From assembly GCF_013204885.1 (NCBI RefSeq), contig NZ_JABMKX010000015.1, positions 79,478 through 143,477 of the forward strand: 64,000 nucleotides of DNA, written 5' to 3'. This DNA comes from Paenibacillus tritici. GTDB lineage: Bacteria > Bacillota > Bacilli > Paenibacillales > Paenibacillaceae. Made by a program: the position numbers and the translations under genes. Positions 8,370 through 16,195 of this stretch are shown piece by piece. Under the pieces are notes generated by a model, which saw only the letters and a program-made list of their open reading frames with translations, was not told where the DNA came from and made no database searches. Numbering within the stretch: position 1 is the first letter of the stretch; each line of letters opens with the position of its first letter.

Positions 8370-9002
8370 TCACTTGTTCATCCATATTTTATTATATCCC
8401 CCTCCTACTCCGCTATCATGAGTAATCATTATAACGATGTGCCTTTCTTTAAGTTCATCCAAGAGCTGAATGAACTTTTCTTTTACAATAACATCCAGGT
8501 TAGAGGTGGGTTCGTCAAAAATTAATATCTCCTTGTTGCTGTAAAAGTTCCTCAAAATTGATATCATCTGCATTTGGCCGCCGGATAAGGAGAGGTTTTT
8601 CCCGATAATATGCTCCTCCCCATGCTCACGTATAAAGTTCTTGGTGTCCAACAGTTCAATATAATCATTTAACCGATCCATTGAAATGCCTTGTTGTCCC
8701 AAAATGATATTATTCATTAGCGTATCCATATACATTACAGGTTCCTGAAAACAAATGCCTATCTTATCGTTGACTTCTTCCCGCTTCCAGAGCCGCAGTT
8801 CTTTTTCGCCCAGCAGAATCTCACCTGTATAATTACAAATAATTTTTGTTAATAACTTTATCGCTGTACTCTTACCGGCTCCATTCCGGCCTGACAGACA
8901 GAATATATCGTTTCTGTCAATAGAGAAGGAAACGTTGGATAAAATCTCTTCCAGTCCGTTGTAACTATAGCATACGTTCTTAAATTCTATTTTCAATTTC
9001 AC
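8370..9002 (-). CDS. ABC exporter ATPase subunit
   Basis: A stand-alone nucleotide-binding domain of 210 residues with Walker A GRNGAGKST, signature LSLSGGQMQM, Walker B ILIFDEP and switch histidine in MITHD. Its start overlaps the end of the membrane-domain gene (ATGA at 8999-9002), so the two proteins are coupled and together equal one half of a classical exporter. The 3' end lies only 9 bases from the convergent permease 1 gene, with no visible terminator between them. It likely powers export of the mature peptides. Confidence 0.9.
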   Translation of the reverse strand: MKLKIEFKNVCYSYNGLEEILSNVSFSIDRNDIFCLSGRNGAGKSTAIKLLTKIICNYTGEILLGEKELRLWKREEVNDKIGICFQEPVMYMDTLMNNIILGQQGISMDRLNDYIELLDTKNFIREHGEEHIIGKNLSLSGGQMQMISILRNFYSNKEILIFDEPTSNLDVIVKEKFIQLLDELKERHIVIMITHDSGVGGGYNKIWMNK

Positions 9003-9964
9003 TCCACCTCTTCAGCATTCATAAGCTGCTCTACTCGATCAATGGATACTTTAGCCTGCCTCCAGCCTGCCACATAACTGGTTACACCTTTGATGGGTCC
9101 TATGATCTGATTGGAATAATACACAAAAACCGTCAATATCCCAATACTGGTCTGCCCCCTCACGACCATCATCGCACCGCAACCGAGTAGAAGAACATTC
9201 CCGACAGTAACAATCGCAGAAGAAACCGTGGCAGCTATTTTTACCGTATTCCCTCTTTTTCTGTTTGTCTCCAGCGCCCACTCCTCCAGAGGCATATATT
9301 TGCCGAGCACGTAGTCCCTCAACCCCATTCCGATTGAATAAATAATAGAATGAAGAGTGCCTCTGATGTAAAAAACAGAGCTGTCATAAGCTTCCATAAC
9401 CAATTTGCTTTTTTGGGTGATTTTCCTGTTAAAATACATTTGGCTCATTAATGTAATTATTATAATCAAGAAAATCACAACAAATAATTGATAGTTGTAC
9501 CACAGAAGCACGGAACAAATAACTGCAAGAAACAGCAGGTTTGAGATAAACATAGGTATGCCATTCGATACCAGACGTTCAATACTCCCTATATCACTCA
9601 TAAATAAGGATAATAATTTATCATTGTGCATGCTAATATTTTCGCCGGACAAAGTAAATATTTTCTTTAACAGCTTTTGTTTCAGATTGTAAGAAATTCT
9701 CTTACCCAGCTCCGTAAAGATAAACTCAGAAAATAAACTAAACAAATGGGATAAAACGTACAGCCCGATAGAGATAATCATAAACCGTACAATTAAAGAG
9801 GAATCCTCCGAGTCCAACCCCCCGTCAATAATCCTGCTTATGTACTGCGGAAGTAATAGGCTGACCACAGTATCCAGGGCTTGAAAAGCCAGAATCAAAA
9901 TTATAAAAAGGTTAAAACTCCTAACCCCTGTAACGATCCATTTATACTTTCTGATCATACGCAT
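8999..9964 (-). CDS. ABC exporter membrane-domain subunit
   Basis: Six hydrophobic segments spread over about 320 residues and motifs such as LLPQYISRIIDGG and TSYVAGWRQAKVSIDRVEQL identify the transmembrane domain of a type IV ABC exporter. The nucleotide-binding half is encoded separately by the next gene. There is no N-terminal C39 peptidase domain, so leader removal must happen elsewhere; the cytoplasmic S8 protease at 18918-20033 is a candidate. The start is chosen at ATG 9964 because GGGAGTGG lies just upstream. ATG 9958 is possible, and an in-frame ATG at 9985 has no ribosome site. Confidence 0.87.
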   Translation of the reverse strand: MRMIRKYKWIVTGVRSFNLFIILILAFQALDTVVSLLLPQYISRIIDGGLDSEDSSLIVRFMIISIGLYVLSHLFSLFSEFIFTELGKRISYNLKQKLLKKIFTLSGENISMHNDKLLSLFMSDIGSIERLVSNGIPMFISNLLFLAVICSVLLWYNYQLFVVIFLIIIITLMSQMYFNRKITQKSKLVMEAYDSSVFYIRGTLHSIIYSIGMGLRDYVLGKYMPLEEWALETNRKRGNTVKIAATVSSAIVTVGNVLLLGCGAMMVVRGQTSIGILTVFVYYSNQIIGPIKGVTSYVAGWRQAKVSIDRVEQLMNAEEVE

Positions 9965-10214
9965 ACGCCACTCCCAATACATCAATTGAAAATTGTTCTC
10001 CAGTAATTTTACAACTTAACGCTGCTTTCCACCTGAACGTGACATCATACACCCTTTTCCTGTCATAAAAAACACTTTACTGATTAGAGAGGACAGATAT
10101 TTTTGTCCAATTATGTCAGCAACCGTTCAGATTATGACATATAAACCCTTTTCTAAAAGAATAAATGTTGTACTTGGTATTATTGCAGTTAAATGCATGA
10201 GAGGAGAACTGACT
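9965..10214. other. Divergent intergenic region before the radical SAM genes
   Basis: No further small Cys-rich peptide was found here on either strand. One small inverted repeat, GGACA/TGTCC, flanks an A/T-rich loop at 10091-10108. No convincing consensus promoter is visible for either direction, which fits regulated promoters. Confidence 0.4.
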
Positions 10215-11447
10215 ATGAAATATGTTTTTAATCCTTACCTGCAGGAATTGTTCCACAATCATCAGGTCATTGTCGCAAATACCAAAACAGGCGATTTCCT
10301 AAAAACCTCCAAAGCTTATTATCATGTACTTAAGGATATGGTAATTGCCGAAGAAACCGAGGTATTCCTTATTCCGACTGAAAGCACGGCACATGCCGAA
10401 ATCATTCAAAATTTATCGAAACTGTTTCACCAATTATTAAATATCGGATGTATTTTGCCGGAAAATCATTTAGCCCATATTTATAAGGAACCGTTAGATG
10501 TCGTGTATCTGGCGTTAACCAATAAATGCAATCTGCGCTGTAAACATTGCAGTGCATCCGCAGATATAAACTTCACCGATGTCTTGACCACAGAAAAAAT
10601 AAAAGAAATTATTGACCAGCTTGTCTTGCTTAAGCCCCAAGCCATTAATGTTACTGGCGGGGAGCCCATGATGCATGCTGACATTATGGATATACTGGCT
10701 CACTTGAGAAGTAAGTTTGACGGGACCATCCTGCTTTCAACAAATGGTCTTTTTATCACCGATAAAAACTCTGGACAGTTACCACAATATGTGGACAACA
10801 TCTCCTTCAGTGTAGACGGGTACGATGAAGAATCTTGTGCAAGTATTAGGGGCAAAGGCGTATTTAACAGAGTAATCAAAAGTATTAAGCAACTGCAGAG
10901 TAAAGGATTTCAGAAAATCTCTTTGTCTATGACCATTACTAGCTACACTATTGACGAAGGAAGGGAACGCTTCCATAACCTTTGTGCCCGATTACAGGTA
11001 GAGCCTATTGTTCGTGTTTTGACATCGGCGGGCAGAGCAGGAGAAAACAGCAAAGAAATTTTTCCTGAAAAGCCTATTGAGGATGACAGCGCCATCCAAG
11101 AGCTTAGCTGCCGGTTATGTTCACCTGGTAAAAGAGAGTTGTTTATCGGGGGGGACGGAAATATCTACCCGTGCGGAGGATTAATGGACTCAGGAGATTT
11201 TATATTAGGAACTGTATTTGATGATAATTTAATTGATCTGGTAGCCAGCGCCAATACAAGAGCCGATTATTCTCGTATTGATCAGGTAAGACCTTGGAAT
11301 GTTGAACCTTGCAGCGAGTGCAATGTCAATTTATTTTGTCATCATTGTATTAGCAACATTCATTATCTTCAACTTAACCAGCCGTTGTTTGAATCAGTTT
11401 GTCAAACACAAAAAAAGCAGCTTCAACAGCTGGTATGGAAAGAATAA
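10215..11447 (+). CDS. Radical SAM/SPASM peptide maturase 1 with N-terminal RRE-like domain
   Basis: A protein of 410 residues starting at ATG 10215 behind GAGGAG. About 80 N-terminal residues (VIVANTKTGDFLKTSKAYYHVL, then an acidic stretch and LLNIGCIL) look like a PqqD-type RiPP recognition element. The radical SAM core has the 4Fe-4S motif Cys105-x3-Cys109-x2-Cys112 (CNLRCKHC) and the GGE block VTGGEPM. The C-terminus has a SPASM-type cysteine set (Cys299, 302, 320, 366, 369, 375, 378 and a later Cys) for auxiliary clusters. Enzymes of this architecture install thioether or C-C crosslinks in peptide precursors. It is followed at 23 bases by a second radical SAM gene, and precursors A and B are the likely substrates. 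Confidence 0.92.
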   Translation: MKYVFNPYLQELFHNHQVIVANTKTGDFLKTSKAYYHVLKDMVIAEETEVFLIPTESTAHAEIIQNLSKLFHQLLNIGCILPENHLAHIYKEPLDVVYLALTNKCNLRCKHCSASADINFTDVLTTEKIKEIIDQLVLLKPQAINVTGGEPMMHADIMDILAHLRSKFDGTILLSTNGLFITDKNSGQLPQYVDNISFSVDGYDEESCASIRGKGVFNRVIKSIKQLQSKGFQKISLSMTITSYTIDEGRERFHNLCARLQVEPIVRVLTSAGRAGENSKEIFPEKPIEDDSAIQELSCRLCSPGKRELFIGGDGNIYPCGGLMDSGDFILGTVFDDNLIDLVASANTRADYSRIDQVRPWNVEPCSECNVNLFCHHCISNIHYLQLNQPLFESVCQTQKKQLQQLVWKE

Positions 11448-11469
11448 GAAGGACAAGGAGCGATTACAA

Positions 11470-12534
11470 ATGAATTTTACTTATTGGGTGACCGAGGATT
11501 GCAATTTAAAATGCAGCTACTGCTATGTTAACAAAGTCCCAAAAACAATGGATCAGGAGACTGCTGCCAGGGCCATAGAATTCACTGAGAAAATACTCGC
11601 GGCAAACCCTGCCCGGCAGAAAGATAAGCTATGTATAAGCCTGCATGGTGGAGAACCGCTGCTGAATTATCCGGTGATCCGTTATATTATTGAGGCATTC
11701 CAGTCTAAATATCCCGGGAACACTGCCTTCACCATGACAACAAACGGCACTACTCCTAATGGCACTACTCCTAATAATGAGATCCTCGATTACCTGGCCA
11801 GCCATGTGGAATTAACAGTAAGTGTTGATGGTAACCAGGAGAGCCATGACAGGAACAGAGTATACGGTAATGGGCAGGGCAGTTTCCGGCGTGTCATGAA
11901 AACGATAGAGTACTTAAACAGTAAATCCTATTTTTACAGGGTTAGAATGACGATTACACCCAATAACGTATCCGATTTCGCTGATAACTATATATACCTA
12001 TATGAGAAGGGTTGTAAGATTGTCGCCTTTGCCCTGGACGAGAGTGATCCGGATTGGAACAAAGAGCTTATGGACATCTACCAGAGGAATCTCTATAATA
12101 TCTTCACCTATATGATCAGCAGGGACCTTACCAATGCACAGTACTGTCTGCACAATTTCAAAAATGAATATTTCAGACGAAGAAGTACCTGTGACGGCTG
12201 TCATACCAGTTATAATATTGCTAGCGACGGATCTATATACCCTTGTATTCTGGCAGTGGGCCATGGGGATTTTGTAATGGGCAATGTTCATACCGGGCTA
12301 AATGAAGCAAAGTTAGCGGAATTAGACACCATCAACCAAAAAGATGAGGGCGCCTGTTCTACATGTGCCATGTATAGCAACTGCCGGAGTAAAACGTGTA
12401 AAATTATTAATAAAATTCAGACAGGTAATTATTATATGTCCTCCCCTATATTTTGTACGGCTCAAAAAATTCACTATTCAACGGTAAAAAATCTCGACTA
12501 TATTCTGGACGGTTTTGCAGTATCGGCTAAATAA
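11470..12534 (+). CDS. Radical SAM/SPASM peptide maturase 2
   Basis: A protein of 354 residues beginning at ATG 11470 behind AAGGAG. The radical SAM motif starts almost at once (Cys11-x3-Cys15-x2-Cys18, CNLKCSYC), so there is no recognition domain. The GGE block is SLHGGEPL. The C-terminal SPASM cysteines are CDGC, IYPC, CSTCAMYSNCRSKTC and a last Cys, as in anaerobic sulfatase-maturase-like peptide enzymes. It may borrow the recognition domain of maturase 1. An in-frame 15-base duplication at about 11746-11775 gives NGTTPNGTTPN, an unusual small insertion. No terminator follows before the regulated promoter at 12561. Confidence 0.91.
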   Translation: MNFTYWVTEDCNLKCSYCYVNKVPKTMDQETAARAIEFTEKILAANPARQKDKLCISLHGGEPLLNYPVIRYIIEAFQSKYPGNTAFTMTTNGTTPNGTTPNNEILDYLASHVELTVSVDGNQESHDRNRVYGNGQGSFRRVMKTIEYLNSKSYFYRVRMTITPNNVSDFADNYIYLYEKGCKIVAFALDESDPDWNKELMDIYQRNLYNIFTYMISRDLTNAQYCLHNFKNEYFRRRSTCDGCHTSYNIASDGSIYPCILAVGHGDFVMGNVHTGLNEAKLAELDTINQKDEGACSTCAMYSNCRSKTCKIINKIQTGNYYMSSPIFCTAQKIHYSTVKNLDYILDGFAVSAK

Positions 12535-12560
12535 TGAATTCAATGAATTCTTTCAACACT

Positions 12561-12601
12561 GTTAGATTTGAGAAAGATTGTAGAAAGATTATTGTGATAA
12601 T
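12561..12601 (+). promoter_or_regulatory. Response-regulator box and promoter, copy 2
   Basis: GTTAGATTTGA (12561), GAAAGATTGTA (12572) and GAAAGATTATT (12583) repeat at 11-base steps, followed by GATAAT (12596-12601) as -10. The block, including the preceding TTCTTTCAAC, matches 5717-5766 with only a few differences. The two permease units are thus likely driven by the same OmpR-type regulator and arose by duplication. Confidence 0.75.
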
Positions 12602-12640
12602 GTTTGTACTGTAGAGTTACTGCGGTACAAACATTTTTTT
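12599..12640 (+). terminator. Hairpin with T-run in the leader of the ABC ATPase gene
   Basis: Eleven-base arms AATGTTTGTAC (12599-12609) and GTACAAACATT (12625-12635) are followed by T residues and then by the ribosome site. The shape is that of an intrinsic terminator or attenuator. The left arm overlaps the predicted -10 of copy 2, so if that start site is right the full hairpin would not form in this transcript. It could instead end read-through from the radical SAM genes. The first permease unit lacks it. Confidence 0.5.
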
Positions 12641-12657
12641 GTATAGGGGGATGCAAG

Positions 12658-13335
12658 GTGCAAATATTAGAAACCACGAATCTGAAAAAAATTTATGGCA
12701 GTGGAGAAACAGCTGTTCACGCGTTAGACGGAATCAACCTGAAGGTGGAGAATGGGGAATTCGTCGCTATTATTGGCACCTCAGGCAGCGGCAAGTCCAC
12801 TCTTTTGCATATGCTAGGGGGGCTTGACCGCCCAAGCAGCGGAGAGGTTATCGTCGATGGAAAAAATATTTCCTCGCTAAAAGATGAAGAACTCACTATT
12901 TTCCGCAGACGTAAAATGGGCTTTGTATTTCAAAATTATAATCTCGTACCGGTCTTAAATGTATGTGAGAACATTGTTCTGCCTATTGAACTTGACGGAA
13001 AGCAACCCGATAAATCCTATCTGTCCCGAATTGTGAACACGCTGGGGCTTGATCATAAGTTATACGATCTGCCAAGCAATCTATCTGGAGGACAGCAACA
13101 ACGCGTCGCAATTGCCAGAGCATTGGCCTCAAAACCAGCCATTATTCTCGCTGACGAACCGACCGGCAATCTCGACAGCAAAACAAGCCTGGACGTAATG
13201 GGACTTATTAAGGTGTCCAGTCAGCAGTTCCGCCAAACGATAGTTATTATTACCCACAACGAGGAAATCGCACAAATGGCGGACCGAATCATCCGTATTG
13301 AGGATGGTAAGATGGTAAGTGGTGAAAACCGATGA
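12658..13335 (+). CDS. ABC transporter ATPase (MacB/LolD/BceA type)
   Basis: A protein of 225 residues. The GTG 12658 start is chosen because family members begin directly with LETTNLKKIYG, and a G-rich ribosome site lies upstream. It has Walker A GTSGSGKST, signature LSGGQQQR, Walker B ILADEPTGNLDSKT and the H-loop ITHNEE, typical of ATPases serving FtsX-type permeases. It overlaps the next permease gene by ATGA. Because permease 1 lacks its own ATPase, this protein may serve both permeases, which is inference. The expected role is self-protection against the cluster's product or export of a lipid or peptide. Confidence 0.93.
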   Translation: MQILETTNLKKIYGSGETAVHALDGINLKVENGEFVAIIGTSGSGKSTLLHMLGGLDRPSSGEVIVDGKNISSLKDEELTIFRRRKMGFVFQNYNLVPVLNVCENIVLPIELDGKQPDKSYLSRIVNTLGLDHKLYDLPSNLSGGQQQRVAIARALASKPAIILADEPTGNLDSKTSLDVMGLIKVSSQQFRQTIVIITHNEEIAQMADRIIRIEDGKMVSGENR

Positions 13336-15869
13336 TCCATATCAAAAGCAGCAAAGCGATTAAGAATCTTTCTATCAATAGTTTGAAAATGAATAAGACC
13401 CGCAATATTATAGCAATTATTGCTATCTCACTAACAGCCTTGCTATTCACTACCCTGTTTACAATGGGCTTGGGCACCATGGAGAGCCTACAGAGGGCAA
13501 CGATGCGTCAGGCAGGGGGAGATGGGCATGCAACCCTAAAGTATTTAACCGATGAAGAATTTGAGCACATTAAGAGCCATCCGCTTATTAAGGAGATTGC
13601 TTATGAGCGTATACTATGTAAAAAAGTAACCAACCCGGAATTTTCAAAACGTCACGCGGAGTTTTGGTACTATGACGATATAGGGATGAACCTTGGATTT
13701 ATTGAGCTTGAAGACGGTCATAAGCCCGCTGCTTACAATGAGGTTATTGTTGATTCCACAACCTTGCAGCTACTGGGCGTCCCCTTAAAAGTTGGTGCAC
13801 AGTTAAGCCTAAAGCTTGATATTGATGGTAAGGAGGTACAACGTGACTTTATCCTCTCCGGCTGGTGGAAAAGCGACCCCGTATTTAATGTAGGGCTAAT
13901 TTTTGCTTCCAAAACATATATAGATACCTATGCCGATGAGTTGAACAGCACCTATAAGCAGGACTATGACCCCACTGGAACAGTTAGTGCTATTCTCCTA
14001 TTCGGCAACAGCCTGGATCTGCAGGGAAAACTGAACAAAGTAATAACAGAAAGTGGTTACTCCTTGGATAAAACCTCACCGGACTATCTGGACGGCAATG
14101 TTAACTGGTCCTATCTTTCCACCAATTTCATCCTGGATACGGGAACGGTCCTTGCATTGGTTGCTGCGCTCCTGTTAGTTACGTTTACCGGCTACTTAAT
14201 CATATACAATATCTTTCAAATATCAGTAATGCGCGACATTCGTTTCTATGGCCTTCTAAAGACCATTGGCACAAGCAGCGGGCAAATCCGTCGGATCATC
14301 CGCAGACAGGCCCTGCTCCTCTCTTTGTTGGGCGTCCCTCTAGGTCTCCTCACAGGTTTTTTTATCGGTAAATCCCTGGTGCCTTTCCTTATGAATAATT
14401 CGGTCTACGCAAAAGCTGAGCTACATGTATCACCGAGTCCATGGATTTTTATCTGTTCTGGTCTATTCGCTGTAATTACCGTTATTATTAGTACTTATAG
14501 ACCTGGAAAAATTGCCTCCAACGTCTCTCCAATCGAAGCTGTAAGGTACTCAGATGGAGGAGTTAAAAGTCTAGGCAGGCATATGAAAAAATCGGCTAAC
14601 GGGGGCAAAATGCCACTCATGGCCCGTGCCAATCTTAGCCGCAATAAGAAACGTACGGCTCTCGTAGTGTTTAGTCTCTCTCTTAGTCTGGTACTCCTGA
14701 ATACTGCATTTACGTTATCTCAGAGTATGGATATGAACAGGTACTTATCACATTTTAACGATACTGACTTTCTTATTGCTCATGCTGACTATTTCCAGGA
14801 AGATTTCACCGGCTCCGATAACGCTACAACCGAAAGCTACATTCAAGCCGTAGAAGAGCAACCCGGGTTCGAAGAAGGCGGGCGGTTATACAGTGGTAGT
14901 AATGTACTCACTATTGAGTCCAATAACACAAATGAGGGGTATGAAGCAGATGCCCGCGGCAATCTGCCTGCAGTAGCATTCGGACTGGAGGACTTGCCTC
15001 TTCACCGGCTGCAGTTAATTGATGGTGAGCTTGATTTTAACAAGCTTGCTTCAAAAAGGTATATTCTTGAAGGAGTACCGGTGGATGATAATAACAACCC
15101 GGAAATGGAATACTCAAGATTTCATGTTGGCGAGAAGATAACCCTGCATAATTATATGGGGACTATTCATGATCCGCTCGACCAGAAATATGCCAGCAAT
15201 GAATTCACTGTTCTTGGTCATGTTAGTATAAAAGCTACTAATTCCGGCACTGCCGCTGCAGCCTACGCCACCTTCTATCTCCCGGCGGATCTCTATAAAT
15301 CACTTGTACAACAGCCTGTCGTAATGAGTTATGCCTTTAATGTATCCGCCGATCACGAAGCTTCCATGGAGAACTTTTTGAAGCAATACACTGAAATAGC
15401 AGAACCAATGATGCATTACAAATCCAAACTCATCGTCAGGAATGAATTCAAAGGACTGCAAACTACCGTTGTAGTCATTGGTGGAACCCTCAGCCTGATT
15501 CTCGGTTTAATAGGAATTCTTAATTTTGCCAATGCGATGCTCACCAGTATATTAACCCGCCGTCAGGAATTCGCTACACTGCAAAGCATCGGTATGACCA
15601 ATAAACAATTGAAGACCATGCTTATTTATGAAGGGCTGTACTTTGTAGCGGGGACCATTGTATGTTCTATCCTGTTAGGAAGTCTGTTCTCCCTTATCAT
15701 TGCAAGACCTTTGAGTCATCTCATGTGGTTCATGAGCTATAATTTTATTATCTGGCCGCTGTTCGCGGTGCTTCCAATACTTACAGTACTCGGAGTGGTT
15801 CTTCCACTCGTTATTTACTCCCTTAGCGGTGGAAAAAGTATTGTGGAACAGCTTCGTTCAGCAGAATAG
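13332..15869 (+). CDS. FtsX-type ABC transporter permease 2
   Basis: A protein of 845 residues with the same doubled membrane layout as permease 1: one N-terminal segment, two large external domains and grouped segments near 270-390, 430-455 and 715-830. The two copies align without large gaps. The external domains differ most, for instance around residues 490-560, so the two transporters may recognise different partners, possibly the two peptides. It is coupled to the ATPase by an ATGA overlap. A hairpin terminator lies downstream, shared with the convergent precursor B gene. Confidence 0.92.
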   Translation: MIHIKSSKAIKNLSINSLKMNKTRNIIAIIAISLTALLFTTLFTMGLGTMESLQRATMRQAGGDGHATLKYLTDEEFEHIKSHPLIKEIAYERILCKKVTNPEFSKRHAEFWYYDDIGMNLGFIELEDGHKPAAYNEVIVDSTTLQLLGVPLKVGAQLSLKLDIDGKEVQRDFILSGWWKSDPVFNVGLIFASKTYIDTYADELNSTYKQDYDPTGTVSAILLFGNSLDLQGKLNKVITESGYSLDKTSPDYLDGNVNWSYLSTNFILDTGTVLALVAALLLVTFTGYLIIYNIFQISVMRDIRFYGLLKTIGTSSGQIRRIIRRQALLLSLLGVPLGLLTGFFIGKSLVPFLMNNSVYAKAELHVSPSPWIFICSGLFAVITVIISTYRPGKIASNVSPIEAVRYSDGGVKSLGRHMKKSANGGKMPLMARANLSRNKKRTALVVFSLSLSLVLLNTAFTLSQSMDMNRYLSHFNDTDFLIAHADYFQEDFTGSDNATTESYIQAVEEQPGFEEGGRLYSGSNVLTIESNNTNEGYEADARGNLPAVAFGLEDLPLHRLQLIDGELDFNKLASKRYILEGVPVDDNNNPEMEYSRFHVGEKITLHNYMGTIHDPLDQKYASNEFTVLGHVSIKATNSGTAAAAYATFYLPADLYKSLVQQPVVMSYAFNVSADHEASMENFLKQYTEIAEPMMHYKSKLIVRNEFKGLQTTVVVIGGTLSLILGLIGILNFANAMLTSILTRRQEFATLQSIGMTNKQLKTMLIYEGLYFVAGTIVCSILLGSLFSLIIARPLSHLMWFMSYNFIIWPLFAVLPILTVLGVVLPLVIYSLSGGKSIVEQLRSAE

Positions 15870-15901
15870 AGATCTCATCACGCTGCCATTGCATGGGAAT
15901 G

Positions 15902-15926
15902 GCCCAGCCAGAGGTTCTGGCTGGGC
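15902..15926. terminator. Hairpin between permease 2 and precursor B
   Basis: Perfect 11-base arms GCCCAGCCAGA and TCTGGCTGGGC around a 3-base loop. There is no long T-run on either side, so it is a weak terminator or an mRNA-stabilising hairpin that serves both convergent genes. Confidence 0.6.
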
Positions 15927-15950
15927 TCATTTAAGCAAGGCACGGTCTAG

Positions 15951-16082
15951 CTACCACTGGGTAAGAAAGTGTGAACTGCAAACATTAGTGCTTTCGATAC
16001 AATCCCCTTTACAAGAACCGTCACAAACTTGTTGCACTTCCATATCAAACTCCGCTTGTGCCAAAGTTTCAAGTTTTTCCAT
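15951..16082 (-). CDS. Candidate RiPP precursor peptide B (43 residues, four Cys)
   Basis: A small open frame with a strong ribosome site (GGAGGTGAGG before ATG). The N-terminal half has LAQAEFDMEVQQ with EFDM at residues 11-14, exactly as in precursor A. The C-terminal half has Cys at 20, 24, 28 and 35 with Cx3Cx3C spacing (CDGSCKGDC) and ends in aromatic Trp. The DNA of the leader motif is identical to that of peptide A over 12 bases (GAGTTTGATATG). It stands alone behind the GHKL/LytTR regulator genes, with its own upstream region. I infer that it is the second substrate of the radical SAM enzymes, either as one half of a two-peptide product or as a signal peptide for the adjacent two-component system. 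Confidence 0.85.
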   Translation of the reverse strand: MEKLETLAQAEFDMEVQQVCDGSCKGDCIESTNVCSSHFLTQW

Positions 16083-16195
16083 TATTTCCTCACCTCCTCT
16101 TATAATTCTATTTTATACCATACATGCACCTAGTGCTTTTATATGTTAGAAAAAGCAATTTTAGTGCCATAAATAGACCAGGTGTCATGACACCA
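16083..16195 (-). promoter_or_regulatory. Upstream region of precursor B
   Basis: On the minus strand TATAAA (complement of 16111-16116) is a plausible -10 with no matching -35, which suggests activation. A perfect 14-base palindrome GGTGTCATGACACC lies at 16181-16194, touching the stop codon of the kinase gene. TAGTGC occurs twice in direct orientation at 16131 and 16162, 31 bases apart, close to three helical turns. LytTR regulators bind paired direct repeats, so this pair is a candidate site; the link is inference. Confidence 0.5.
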
